Shown here one piece after another: positions 1-11,039 of a stretch of DNA of 64,000 nucleotides (position 1 is the stretch's first letter; each line of letters starts with the position of its first letter). Origin of the DNA: Microbacterium ulmi (GTDB lineage Bacteria; Actinomycetota; Actinomycetes; Actinomycetales; Microbacteriaceae); assembly GCF_011759705.1 (NCBI RefSeq), contig NZ_JAAOZF010000002.1, positions 1 through 64,000 of the forward strand, read 5' to 3'. The notes below the pieces were generated by a model. The model was not told the origin of the DNA. It was given only the letters and a program-made list of their open reading frames with translations, and made no database searches. Position numbers and translations under genes: made by a program.

Positions 1-23
1 CACAACCACCGGAAGGAGCAGCC

Positions 24-1577
24 ATGGCGGAAGAGGACCGCGACAAGCCTCGCGGCGCCGGCAAGCCGGTGGGTGGCGAGAGATCAGCCGGAAAGCGCGA
101 CGGGGAGCGCAAGCCGTACGTGAAGCGCGACGGCGAACGCAAGCCATATGTCGCGCGTGACGGAGAGCGCAAGCCGCACGTCAAGCGTGACGGCGAACGT
201 CCTTACGCGAAGCGCGACGGCGAGCGCAAGCCGTACGTGAAGCGTGACGGCGAACGTCCTTACGCGAAGCGCGACGGCGAGCGCAAGCCGTATGTCGCGC
301 GTGACGGAGAGCGCAAGCCGTACGCGCCGCGTGATGGTGAGCGGAAGCCGTTCGCGCCGCGTGGTGGTGAGCGGAAGCCTTACGCCAAGCGTGACGGGGA
401 CCGTCCATACGCGCCGCGCGATGGTGAGCGTAGGCCTTACGCGCCGCGCGATGGTGAGCGTAGGCCTTACGCCCCGCGCGATGGTGAGCGGAAGCCTTAC
501 ACTCCGCGCGAGGGGGGCCGTTCGTACGCCCCGCGGGACGGCGAGCGCAAGAGGTACGCGCCGCAGGACGGCGAGCGCACGCCGTTCCCGAAGCGTGGCG
601 GGGTTGATCGGCGCGACGCCGATCGGTCCACCGCGCCGCGGCATCCGGCACCCCCGATTCCCGACGAGGTCACACCTCGCGACCTGAACGCCGCGGCGCG
701 CAACGAGCTGAAGACGCTGAGCAAGGAGAACGCCGACGAGGTCGCGCGTCACCTCGCCATGGCCGCACAGCTCATCGAAGAAGACCCCGCTCTTGCGCAC
801 GAGCACGCCCTCGCGGCATCCCGACGTGCCGGTCGCATCGCGGTAGTGCGGGAGACGGTCGCGATCACCGCGTACGCGACGGGCGACTACGCCCTCGCGC
901 TGAGGGAGCTCCGCACGTTCCGCCGGATCTCGGGGCGTGAGGACCAGATCGCGCTCATGGTCGACAGCGAGCGCGGCGTCGGACGACCCGACCGCGCCGT
1001 CGAGGTGGGCCGCGCTGTCGATCGCGCGGCGCTTCCGGCCGCGGTGCGGGTCGAGCTCGCCATCGCGATGTCGGGCGCCCGCCTCGATCTCGGCGAGGCG
1101 GAGCGCGCGCTGCAGGAGCTCGACATCCCCGAGCTCGACCCCGATCACGCCTTCGAGTGGAGCCCCGCACTGTTCGCGGCCCGCGCCGCCGTGCTGGAAG
1201 AGCTGGGCCGAGATGACGAGGCCGCGCGATGGCAGCAACGCGCAGAGGTCGCGGCCGATGCGCTCGAACAGGCCAGCGGCGCAGCTGCGGGCGAAGTCGT
1301 CTTCGTCGAGGAGGTGCTCGAGGAGGACCTCGATGACGACGACGCGGAGCGCGCCCAGGCGCGGACGGACGAGTCGCTGGACGAGTTCGATGATGACGCG
1401 GACGACGACCTCGACGATGCCGATGAGGAGGACGACCTCGACGAACCCCGCGAAGATCTGACCGATTCCGAGGCCGACGGCGAGGCGGGAGTCTCGGCAT
1501 CCTCGCCCTCCGTGCAGGACGAGGTCGACGAGATCCTCGTGGAGGCCGGCGTCGACGAAGACGGAGACGAAGACTGA
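24..1577 (+). CDS. TPR-like protein with decapeptide-repeat N-terminus and acidic tail
   Basis: The 517-residue protein has three parts. Residues about 24-190 are some 17 copies of a degenerate decapeptide of the form RDGERKPYA. Residues about 215-425 are Ala/Leu-rich helical repeats resembling TPRs (for example EHALAASRRAGRIAVVRE). The last about 85 residues are strongly acidic (DDDD and DEEDD runs). The start is the ATG after GGAAGGAG. The gene overlaps the next one by one base (TGATG). The position matches the TPR protein Rv1691 upstream of the HAD phosphatase and tlyA in M. tuberculosis. The function is unknown. The basic repeats resemble RGG/RDG-type disordered RNA-binding segments, which is inference only. 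Confidence 0.85.
   Translation: MAEEDRDKPRGAGKPVGGERSAGKRDGERKPYVKRDGERKPYVARDGERKPHVKRDGERPYAKRDGERKPYVKRDGERPYAKRDGERKPYVARDGERKPYAPRDGERKPFAPRGGERKPYAKRDGDRPYAPRDGERRPYAPRDGERRPYAPRDGERKPYTPREGGRSYAPRDGERKRYAPQDGERTPFPKRGGVDRRDADRSTAPRHPAPPIPDEVTPRDLNAAARNELKTLSKENADEVARHLAMAAQLIEEDPALAHEHALAASRRAGRIAVVRETVAITAYATGDYALALRELRTFRRISGREDQIALMVDSERGVGRPDRAVEVGRAVDRAALPAAVRVELAIAMSGARLDLGEAERALQELDIPELDPDHAFEWSPALFAARAAVLEELGRDDEAARWQQRAEVAADALEQASGAAAGEVVFVEEVLEEDLDDDDAERAQARTDESLDEFDDDADDDLDDADEEDDLDEPREDLTDSEADGEAGVSASSPSVQDEVDEILVEAGVDEDGDED
93..596. repeat. coding tandem repeat, 27-30 bp unit, about 17 copies
   Basis: Tandem 30-base (sometimes 27-base) units encode RDGERKPYx or the shorter RDGERPYx. 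Several adjacent units are nearly identical at the DNA level, for example around 181-300 and 411-490. The array is therefore probably prone to copy-number change. It stays in frame because both unit lengths are multiples of three. Confidence 0.9.
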
Positions 1578-2614
1578 TGGCGCTGTTCTCGAGGCGCCCG
1601 GCCGACGCGGCGCCGCTCGACGGAGTGGACGCCGTGCTGGCCGACCTCGACGGCGTCGTGTACGCGGGCGCCGGCGCACTGCCTCATGCGGTGGAGAGCC
1701 TCAACCGCGCACGTGCGGGCCGTCGGCTGGGGTACATCACCAACAACGCGTCGCGGACGGATGCCTCGGTCGCGGCGCACCTGACCGAGCTGGGTCTCGC
1801 TACCTCACCCGGAGAGGTCGTCACGAGCCCGCAGGCGGCGATGCGCCTGCTCGCCGAACGCGTCGCGCCCGGCTCGACGATCCTCGTCGTCGGGGGCGAC
1901 GGTCTCGTCACCGAGGTCGAGAAGGCCGGGTTCGCCGTGACGCGCAGCGCCGACGACGGCCCTGCCGCGGTCGTGCAGGGCTTCGCTCCGGATGTCGGCT
2001 GGCTGCAGCTCGCGGAGGCCGCCTTCGCGCTCAAGGTGCCGGAGGATGAGGGCGGCATCCCGTGGATCGCGACCAACACCGACTGGACGATTCCGCAGGC
2101 GCGAGGCATCGCACCGGGGAACGGGACGCTCGTGTCCGCCGTGCACACGGCGATCGGACGTCTCGCGACCGTCGCGGGGAAGCCCGAGACGCCGATCTTC
2201 GACGAGGCCGTGGTCCGATTCGGGGCGCAGCATCCCCTCTTCCTCGGCGATCGCCTCGACACCGACATCCTGGGAGCCAATCGCGCAGGCATCCCCTCCG
2301 CGATGGTCCTGACGGGAGTCGATCGGCCCAAGCATCTGCTCGCGGCCCCGCCCGACTCGCGACCGACGTACATCCTGAGTGATCTGCGCGAACTCCACGA
2401 GCCGTACCCCTCCGCGACCGTCAACGACGGCGTCGTGACGGTCGGTGACGCGAAGGTTCGCATCGACGGCCCCGACGTGCACATCCTCGCGGAGGGCGGT
2501 CGCCAGATCGACCTCCTGCGTGCGGGGGCGAAGGCGATCTGGGATACCGGCCGGGGGATCTTCGGGTTCCGCGTGCCCGAGGTGCTCTACGCCGACCCGT
2601 TCCATCGGCCCTGA
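1577..2614 (+). CDS. HAD-IIA family hydrolase (NagD-like phosphatase)
   Basis: The 345-residue protein carries the HAD motif I DLDG (D23 nucleophile, D25 acid/base, in the DLDGVVY context). It also has the TNNASR motif II segment typical of the NagD/PGP class and the late FLGDRLDTDI motif that coordinates magnesium. It is a predicted cytoplasmic phosphatase, and its substrate cannot be read from sequence. The C-terminal 70 residues extend past the core fold. The start codon overlaps the previous stop (TGATG), so translational coupling is likely. Its place next to tlyA matches Rv1692. Confidence 0.9.
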   Translation: MALFSRRPADAAPLDGVDAVLADLDGVVYAGAGALPHAVESLNRARAGRRLGYITNNASRTDASVAAHLTELGLATSPGEVVTSPQAAMRLLAERVAPGSTILVVGGDGLVTEVEKAGFAVTRSADDGPAAVVQGFAPDVGWLQLAEAAFALKVPEDEGGIPWIATNTDWTIPQARGIAPGNGTLVSAVHTAIGRLATVAGKPETPIFDEAVVRFGAQHPLFLGDRLDTDILGANRAGIPSAMVLTGVDRPKHLLAAPPDSRPTYILSDLRELHEPYPSATVNDGVVTVGDAKVRIDGPDVHILAEGGRQIDLLRAGAKAIWDTGRGIFGFRVPEVLYADPFHRP

Positions 2615-2640
2615 TCCGCGGGAGAAGGCTGCTCGGGTCG

Positions 2641-2646
2641 TATCCT
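2641..2646 (+). promoter_or_regulatory. probable leaderless -10 element (TATCCT) of the 53-residue gene
   Basis: TATCCT ends exactly six bases before the ATG at 2653, and no Shine-Dalgarno sequence lies between. This spacing places the transcription start on the start codon. The same arrangement recurs at many genes in this window. Confidence 0.55.
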
Positions 2647-2652
2647 GATGGC

Positions 2653-2814
2653 ATGGACCAGACGGAGCGCGACGACCACGCCGATCTCCTCTCGCGGCTC
2701 GAAGTCATCGAGGCGCAGCCGCTCGCGACACGTGCACAGGCGTATGAGGCGCTGCACGACGAGCTGGCTCGCGCCCTCGAGTCCGGCCCCGCGGGCATGA
2801 CGCCGCGCGCATGA
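2653..2814 (+). CDS. conserved 53-residue protein upstream of tlyA
   Basis: This small acidic, helical protein begins MDQTERDDHADLL, contains EALHDELARAL, and ends at a TGA that overlaps the tlyA ATG (ATGA, 2811-2814). A similarly small conserved protein (Rv1693) sits between the HAD phosphatase gene and tlyA in M. tuberculosis, which supports this being a real gene. Its function is unknown. It has no ribosome-binding site, but a -10-like TATCCT lies six bases upstream, so it probably begins a leaderless transcript that includes tlyA. Confidence 0.75.
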   Translation: MDQTERDDHADLLSRLEVIEAQPLATRAQAYEALHDELARALESGPAGMTPRA

Positions 2815-3611
2815 CCCAGCGCCTCGATGCGGCGCTCGCGACGCGTGGTCTGGCACGATCCCGCACGCACGGGGCGGCGCTGATCGCCGCGGGACTCGTG
2901 ACCGTCGACGGCAGACCCGTCGTCAAGGCGTCGAGCCCCGTGCGCGATGACGCGGTCGTCGAGGTGGCGGGCGCCGACCACTATGTGAGCCGCGCCGCGC
3001 ACAAGCTCATCGCCGGTCTCGACGCGTTCGGGATCGACGTCGCACATCGCGTGGCGCTGGACATGGGCGCCTCGACGGGCGGGTTCACTCAGGTGCTCCG
3101 CGAGCGCGGCGCCGAGCCCGTCATCGCCGTGGACGTCGGACACGGGCAGCTCGCGGCATCCGTCGCAGACGACCCCCACGTCGTCCCGGTCGAAGGGTTC
3201 AACGTCCGGTACATGACCCCCGAGACCCTCGCGGCGGCCAGCGGAGTCTCGACCGCGCCGTCCGTCGTCACGGGGGATCTGTCGTTCATCTCGCTGACGC
3301 ACGTGCTCCCTGCGGCACGGGCCGTCGCGGCGCCCGACGCCGACCTCGTGCTCCTCGTCAAGCCGCAGTTCGAGGTGGGTCGCACCGCCGTCAAGGGCGG
3401 ACTCGTGACGGATGCCGGGCTCCGCGCCGACGCCGTCGCGGGCGTCCTGTGGGCCGCATGGGACGAAGGGCTCGGAACGGCAGGCGTCGTCTCCTCCCCG
3501 ATCGCCGGCACGCACGGAAACGTCGAGTTCGTCGCACACCTCAAGCCTGGGGGCGGGAGCAATCCGACAGAATGGTTGAGCACTGTGAACCGACTGGCGG
3601 GGAGCCCATGA
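2811..3611 (+). CDS. tlyA: TlyA-family rRNA 2'-O-methyltransferase / hemolysin
   Basis: The 266-residue protein has an N-terminal S4 RNA-binding domain (residues 1-60) followed by an FtsJ/RrmJ-like Rossmann methyltransferase. The SAM motif DMGASTGG lies at residues 84-91. Candidate catalytic residues of the FtsJ family are present: K65 in RAAHK, the Asp of TGDLSF, and the Lys of LLVKPQFE. M. tuberculosis TlyA methylates 16S and 23S rRNA and confers capreomycin sensitivity; the same role is inferred here. Both ends overlap neighbours by four bases (ATGA), indicating a tightly coupled operon. Confidence 0.95.
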   Translation: MTQRLDAALATRGLARSRTHGAALIAAGLVTVDGRPVVKASSPVRDDAVVEVAGADHYVSRAAHKLIAGLDAFGIDVAHRVALDMGASTGGFTQVLRERGAEPVIAVDVGHGQLAASVADDPHVVPVEGFNVRYMTPETLAAASGVSTAPSVVTGDLSFISLTHVLPAARAVAAPDADLVLLVKPQFEVGRTAVKGGLVTDAGLRADAVAGVLWAAWDEGLGTAGVVSSPIAGTHGNVEFVAHLKPGGGSNPTEWLSTVNRLAGSP

Positions 3612-4582
3612 CCGACGCACAGCAGCGTGACGAGAACGCCGGGCGCATGATCCTCGTCGTCGCGCACGCGCATCGCGACGAGACCGTGCGCGCGGCCGAA
3701 CGCGTCGTCGCGGCGCTGCGCGACGCAGGCGCGCGGCCCGTGCTCTCGGCAGACGACCGAGCCGACCTCGCGGCAGCGGTGCCCGCGCTCGGCGATGTCG
3801 CGACCCTCGGCGACGACGTGCCGGTCGGCGAGGTCGAGCTCGCGATCGTCCTCGGCGGCGACGGCACGATCCTGCGCGCCGCAGAGCTCGTCCGCGACGG
3901 GACGGCGCCGATCCTCGGGATCAACATGGGTCACGTCGGGTTCCTCGCCGAGATCGAGCGCGACGACATGGACGACGCGGTCCGGCGCGTCATCGCGCGC
4001 GACTACTCCGTCGAGGAGCGGCTCGCGCTGCAGGTGCGCGTGAAGGATGCCGCCGACACCGTGGTCTATGAGACCTGGGCCCTGAACGAGGCCACGGTCG
4101 AGAAGGCGAGCCGTGAGCGCATGCTCGAGGTCGTCATCGAGATCGACGGCAGGCCCCTCTCGAGCTTCGGATGCGACGGCGTCGTCATCTCGACGCCGAC
4201 GGGGTCGACGGCGTACAACTTCTCGGCGGGCGGGCCCGTCATCTGGCCGACCGTCGAGGCGATCTCGGTCGTGCCGCTCTCCGCCCACGCCCTGTTCGCG
4301 AAGCCCCTCGTCGTCGGCCCCGAGCACGCCGTCGCGATCGAGCTTCTCGAGCGCACGAACGGTGTCGGCATCCTGTGGTGCGACGGTCGCCGATCGCACG
4401 ACCTGCCGCCGGGGGCTCGCGTCGTCGTGCGCCGCTCGGAGAAGCCGGTCCGTCTCGCGCGGCTGCATCCCGCGGCATTCACCGACCGGCTGGTGCGCAA
4501 GTTCCGCCTGCCCGTGGAGGGATGGCGCGGCCCTGCCGCGCTGACCATGGGCCACGAGATCATCCGGCCGGAGGCCACGTGA
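3608..4582 (+). CDS. nadK: NAD kinase
   Basis: This 324-residue protein phosphorylates NAD to NADP using ATP or polyphosphate. The GGDGT motif is at residues 83-87, followed by TPTGSTAYNFSAGGP, the conserved NAD-binding loop, and a late VVVGPEHAVAI segment. The ATG at 3608 overlaps the tlyA stop (ATGA). The frame is open further upstream, but that extension would overlap tlyA by 160 bases and has no homologous character, so it was not used. Next to recN it matches Rv1695 (ppnK). Confidence 0.96.
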   Translation: MTDAQQRDENAGRMILVVAHAHRDETVRAAERVVAALRDAGARPVLSADDRADLAAAVPALGDVATLGDDVPVGEVELAIVLGGDGTILRAAELVRDGTAPILGINMGHVGFLAEIERDDMDDAVRRVIARDYSVEERLALQVRVKDAADTVVYETWALNEATVEKASRERMLEVVIEIDGRPLSSFGCDGVVISTPTGSTAYNFSAGGPVIWPTVEAISVVPLSAHALFAKPLVVGPEHAVAIELLERTNGVGILWCDGRRSHDLPPGARVVVRRSEKPVRLARLHPAAFTDRLVRKFRLPVEGWRGPAALTMGHEIIRPEAT

Positions 4583-6300
4583 TCGAGGAGATGCGCCTGC
4601 GCGATCTCGGCGTCATCGCGGAGGCGACCCTGCCCATCGGGCCCGGATTCACGGCGATCACGGGCGAGACGGGGGCGGGCAAGACGATGGTCGTGACGGG
4701 CCTCGGCCTGCTGCTCGGACAGCGCGCCGACTCCGGCGCCGTGCGGTCCGGAGCGCCCCAGGCCTCCGTCGACGGGGTCTGGATCGTCCCCGACGACGGC
4801 GCTGTCGCCGACCGCGTCCGCGAGGCGGGCGGTGACGTGGAGCCGCTCGGCGACGGGCGCGGCGAGCTCTTCCTCGGGCGCTCCATCTCGAGCGAAGGCC
4901 GCAGCCGCGCGTCCGTCGGGGGCCGCGCCGCGCCTGCCGGGGTGCTCGTCGACCTCGCCGACGAGCTCGTCGTCGTGCACGGGCAGTCCGATCAGCTTCG
5001 CCTGCGCTCCGCGACGGCGCAGCGCGACGCTCTGGACCGGTTCGGCGGCGCGCCCGTCGAGAAGGCGCTCGCGGCCTACCGCGCCGAGTACGAGCGCTGG
5101 CGCGCGCTCGACCGTGAGCTGACGTCGCTCGCGGCCGATCGCGACGCCCGTGCGCGAGAGGCGGAGGACCTGCGCGCGGCCCTCGCCGACATCGAGCAGG
5201 CCGATCCCCAGCCCGGCGAGGACGTCGAGCTCGCGCAGCGGGCCGAGCGCCTCGCGAACGCGGAGGAGCTGCGGCTCGCGGCCGCCACGGCGCACGACGC
5301 CCTCTCCGGCGAGGACGACGCTCCGGATGCCGCCGCCCTCGTCGCCGAGGCGCGACGCGTCCTCGACCGGGGTGCGCAGCGCGACAGCGCCCTCGCGGCC
5401 CTGGCCGAGCAGGCCGCCGACGTCGGCTACCGCATCGCCGATCTCGCGGCCGGACTCGCCGGGTACCTCGCCGACCTCGACGAGTCGGGACCGCACGAGC
5501 TCGCGGCCGTCGAGGATCGGCGCGCCGTGCTCGGCGGCCTCGTGCGCGCCCACGGCTCGCTCGACGAGGCGCTCGCCCTCCTCGCGACCGGATCGGCACG
5601 TCTCGCCGAGCTCGACGACGACGGCTCGCGCATCGAGCGGCTCACCGTCGAGCGGGCGGATGCGGCATCCGCTCTCGACGCCGCGGCCGCCGCGCTCACG
5701 GCGGTGCGCGAGGAGGCGGCGGCGCGCCTGGCGGCGGCCGTGACGGACGAGCTCAGGGCGCTCGCGATGCCCGACGCCCGCGTCGTCGTCGCCGTGTCGG
5801 CCGGTGCCGAGACGGCTGCGGGCCGCGACGACGTCGCGATCCTGCTCGCACCTCACCCGGGGGCTGAGCCCCGTGCCGTGTCGAAGGGCGCGTCGGGCGG
5901 AGAGCTCAGCCGCGTCATGCTCGCGATCGAGGTCGTCATCGCGGGCGTCGACCCCGTGCCGACGTTCGTGTTCGACGAGGTCGACGCGGGCATCGGCGGT
6001 GCGGCGGCGATCGAGGTCGGCCGGCGGCTCGCGCGCCTCGCGGAGGCATCCCAGGTCATCGCGGTGACGCATCTCGCGCAGGTCGCGGCATTCGCGACGA
6101 ATCATCTGTCTGTCGTGAAGGCGAGCGACGGCTCGGTCACGGCATCCGATGTGCGACGTCTCGAGGGGGCGGATCGCGAGGCGGAGATGGCACGACTGCT
6201 CTCGGGGATGCCCGACTCCGAGGCGGCGCTCATGCACGCCCGTGAACTGCTGCAGCTGGCGTCGAGCCCGGCGGGCACGGCGCGGTCCGCGCGTCGCTAG
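4579..6300 (+). CDS. recN: DNA repair protein RecN
   Basis: This SMC-like ATPase for double-strand break repair has 573 residues. The Walker A sequence GETGAGKT lies at residues 29-36. An Ala/Glu-rich coiled-coil section fills the middle. Near the C-terminus are the ABC signature (KGASGGELSRVMLAIE) and Walker B (FVFDEVDAGIGG). The start is GTG at 4579, overlapping the nadK stop (GTGA). The open frame continues upstream antiparallel to nothing useful and was ignored. Length and domain order are normal for the family. Confidence 0.96.
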   Translation: MIEEMRLRDLGVIAEATLPIGPGFTAITGETGAGKTMVVTGLGLLLGQRADSGAVRSGAPQASVDGVWIVPDDGAVADRVREAGGDVEPLGDGRGELFLGRSISSEGRSRASVGGRAAPAGVLVDLADELVVVHGQSDQLRLRSATAQRDALDRFGGAPVEKALAAYRAEYERWRALDRELTSLAADRDARAREAEDLRAALADIEQADPQPGEDVELAQRAERLANAEELRLAAATAHDALSGEDDAPDAAALVAEARRVLDRGAQRDSALAALAEQAADVGYRIADLAAGLAGYLADLDESGPHELAAVEDRRAVLGGLVRAHGSLDEALALLATGSARLAELDDDGSRIERLTVERADAASALDAAAAALTAVREEAAARLAAAVTDELRALAMPDARVVVAVSAGAETAAGRDDVAILLAPHPGAEPRAVSKGASGGELSRVMLAIEVVIAGVDPVPTFVFDEVDAGIGGAAAIEVGRRLARLAEASQVIAVTHLAQVAAFATNHLSVVKASDGSVTASDVRRLEGADREAEMARLLSGMPDSEAALMHARELLQLASSPAGTARSARR

Positions 6301-8764
<2,464 letters not shown>

Positions 8765-8818
8765 GCAGGCCCGGCGCGCTGTCGCCGTTCCGCTCGCGCA
8801 CGGAGGCAGGATCGTGAT

Positions 8819-9718
8819 GTGAAGCTCGATCGCGCCGTCGACGCCTACCTGCGTCATGTCTCGATCGAGCGCGGGCTCTCGGACCACACGGTGGCGGCGT
8901 ACCGTCGCGATCTCGCCGGATACCTCGCGTGGCTCGAGGGACGCGGCATCCGAGACTCGTCCGCCGTGACGCCGGCGCTCGTCGCCGGGTTCATCGCAGA
9001 GCGCGCCTCGGCGCAGCCGGCCCCTGCGGCATCGAGCCTCGCGCGACTGCAGTCGTCGGTGCGGGGCCTGCACCGCTTCCTCGCGCGCGAGGGGATCCAG
9101 GATGCCGATCCCTCGGCCCGGCTGCGACCGCCGAAGCTTCCGCGGCGGCTGCCGAAGGCGCTCACGATCGACCAGGTCGATCGTCTCCTGGGAACTCCCG
9201 ACGACAGTGCGACAGGGCTGCGCGACCGCGCGCTGCTGGAGCTGCTCTACGCCACGGGGGCCCGGGTCTCGGAGGCGGTAGGGCTCGACGTCGACGACGT
9301 GTCGCACGGCGATGTCCTGCGCGTGCGCGGCAAGGGCTCGAAGGAGCGGATCGTGCCCGTCGGGTCGTATGCGCGTGCGGCCCTCGACGCGTACCTGACG
9401 CGTGCGCGCCCCGAGCTCTCGCGGCGGGGGAAGGCGTCGCCCCGGCTCTTCCTCGGCGCGCGCGGGGCGCCGCTGTCGCGCCAGAGCGCATGGCTCGTCC
9501 TGCAGCAGGCGGCGCAGCGCGCGCAGCTGACGGCGCACGTCTCACCGCACACGCTGCGCCACTCGTTCGCGACCCACCTCCTGCAGGGCGGAGCCGACGT
9601 GCGGGTCGTGCAGGAGCTGCTCGGCCACGCGTCCGTCGCGACGACCCAGATCTACACGCATGTCACGGTGGACGCGCTCCGCGACGTCTACGCGACGTCG
9701 CACCCGCGAGCCCTCTAG
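8819..9718 (+). CDS. xerD: tyrosine recombinase XerD
   Basis: The 299-residue site-specific recombinase is predicted to resolve chromosome dimers with XerC at dif. The N-terminal SAM-like core-binding domain covers residues 1-90. The catalytic domain carries Arg in ATGARVSE, His-x-x-Arg in HTLRHSF, His in LLGHAS and the nucleophile Tyr in TQIYTHV. The start is GTG 8819, with GGAGG about 12 bases upstream. It matches Rv1701. It converges with the gene at 9720, with one base between them. Confidence 0.95.
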   Translation: MKLDRAVDAYLRHVSIERGLSDHTVAAYRRDLAGYLAWLEGRGIRDSSAVTPALVAGFIAERASAQPAPAASSLARLQSSVRGLHRFLAREGIQDADPSARLRPPKLPRRLPKALTIDQVDRLLGTPDDSATGLRDRALLELLYATGARVSEAVGLDVDDVSHGDVLRVRGKGSKERIVPVGSYARAALDAYLTRARPELSRRGKASPRLFLGARGAPLSRQSAWLVLQQAAQRAQLTAHVSPHTLRHSFATHLLQGGADVRVVQELLGHASVATTQIYTHVTVDALRDVYATSHPRAL

Positions 9719-9719
9719 C

Positions 9720-11039
9720 TCACATCGCAGCCGCAGCTGCAGCCGGAGGCGCGGCCGCTGCCGCAGCCGGAGGCGCGGGTGCGAGCTGCCCGCGGAGCTC
9801 GACGGGCTCGTGCACAGCGCCGCGGAACCACTCGACCGCCGTCGCGAGGCCGACGCCGTGGGACGGCATGAACCAGTGGAAGAACACCCACCGGGCGATC
9901 CACGCGGGCCATCCCGTCAGCGAGATCCCGTACAGCTCGGCTGCTCCCCGGCCGACGCCGAGGCTCGCGCCCTGACCCAGTCCCGGGAAGCGGAACGGAG
10001 CGGGACGGCGTCCCCGCAGCACGCGGGCGATGTTCGAGCCGATCCGCCGGCCGTGAAAGATGGCCCAGAGCGCGTTCGCGGGGCACGCCCCGCCGTTCGT
10101 GGGATGCGGCACGGCGGCGACGTCGCCGCCTGCCCAGACCCCGGGCGCGACGCGCAGGAACCGGTCGGTCACGAGGCGGCTCGACGCGTCCCTGTCGAGC
10201 GACTCGGTGCCCGGCAGCGCGACGGGCGTCTGGCCGATCGTCGTGACGACCGTCGCAGAGCGGATGAAGCCGCTCTCGTCCAGATCGGCGCCCTCCTCGG
10301 TGACCTCGACGAGACGCGTCCTGTCGTGGAGTTCGACACCCGCGCGCTGCGCCTGGGCAGAGGCGTAGTCCGCGATGCGGGAGAACCGGGGTCGCAGCGA
10401 CGGGAGGGGCTTCGCGCCCGAGTGCGCGAGCACGACGCGCGGCGCCGAGCCCGCGAGAAGCGGATGGGCCGCGACCGCGCTGCGCAGGCGCTGGGCGATC
10501 GCGGTCGCGGCCTCGACGCCTGTGAAGCCCGCACCTGCGACCACGACGGTCAGCAGCCGCTGCCGCTCCTCGGGATCGGGAGAGGCCGCGGCGAGCCTGA
10601 CGATCCCGCTCAGGTGATCCCGTAGCGCGGCGAGTCCCTCGGGGTCCTTGAGCGAGAACCCGAGCTCGGCGAGGCCTGGCACGCGCTCGACGGCGTCGCG
10701 GCTGCCGACCCCCAGCACGAGGTGGTCGTAGGAGAGACGGCGGATGCCGGCATCCGTGGCGACCTCGACGACCCGGCGCTGCAGATCGACCTGCCTGACG
10801 GAGCCGTGCACGATCCCGACATCGGGGAGGAGTCTCGTCAACGGCACGCGGGCGCGCTCGGGGCGGACGTGTCCCGTGATGACCTCGGCCGTCCAGCCGT
10901 GGAACGAGTGCTCCAGGCACGCCGAGACGAGCGTCACACGCGCGTCGCGGATGCGCCCCGCGCCGAGGTCCCGCGCGATCCTGCGGGCGCTCCAGACGCC
11001 GACGTACCCGCCGCCGAGGACGACGACCTCTGTCGTCAT
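9720..11039 (-). CDS. FAD-dependent pyridine nucleotide oxidoreductase (NDH-2-like)
   Basis: The 439-residue flavoprotein has an N-terminal FAD motif (VVVLGGGYVG), an internal NAD(P)-binding GAGFTGVE, and the late FAD contact WAGGDVAAVPHP. This is the layout of type II NADH dehydrogenases and related ferredoxin/rubredoxin reductases. The C-terminal segment after GWPAWIARWVFFHWF resembles the membrane-contact helix of NDH-2. It ends with an Ala/Pro-rich low-complexity tail. The start ATG overlaps the stop of the upstream acyl-ACP-reductase-like gene (ATGA), so the two are one operon. The acceptor is unknown. Confidence 0.8.
   Translation of the reverse strand: MTTEVVVLGGGYVGVWSARRIARDLGAGRIRDARVTLVSACLEHSFHGWTAEVITGHVRPERARVPLTRLLPDVGIVHGSVRQVDLQRRVVEVATDAGIRRLSYDHLVLGVGSRDAVERVPGLAELGFSLKDPEGLAALRDHLSGIVRLAAASPDPEERQRLLTVVVAGAGFTGVEAATAIAQRLRSAVAAHPLLAGSAPRVVLAHSGAKPLPSLRPRFSRIADYASAQAQRAGVELHDRTRLVEVTEEGADLDESGFIRSATVVTTIGQTPVALPGTESLDRDASSRLVTDRFLRVAPGVWAGGDVAAVPHPTNGGACPANALWAIFHGRRIGSNIARVLRGRRPAPFRFPGLGQGASLGVGRGAAELYGISLTGWPAWIARWVFFHWFMPSHGVGLATAVEWFRGAVHEPVELRGQLAPAPPAAAAAAPPAAAAAAM

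Noticed and set aside
84..1679. 531-codon minus-strand frame opposite the repeat protein
   Set aside because: Antisense reading of the tandem repeat gives a mirrored repeat; no ribosome-binding site or family match.
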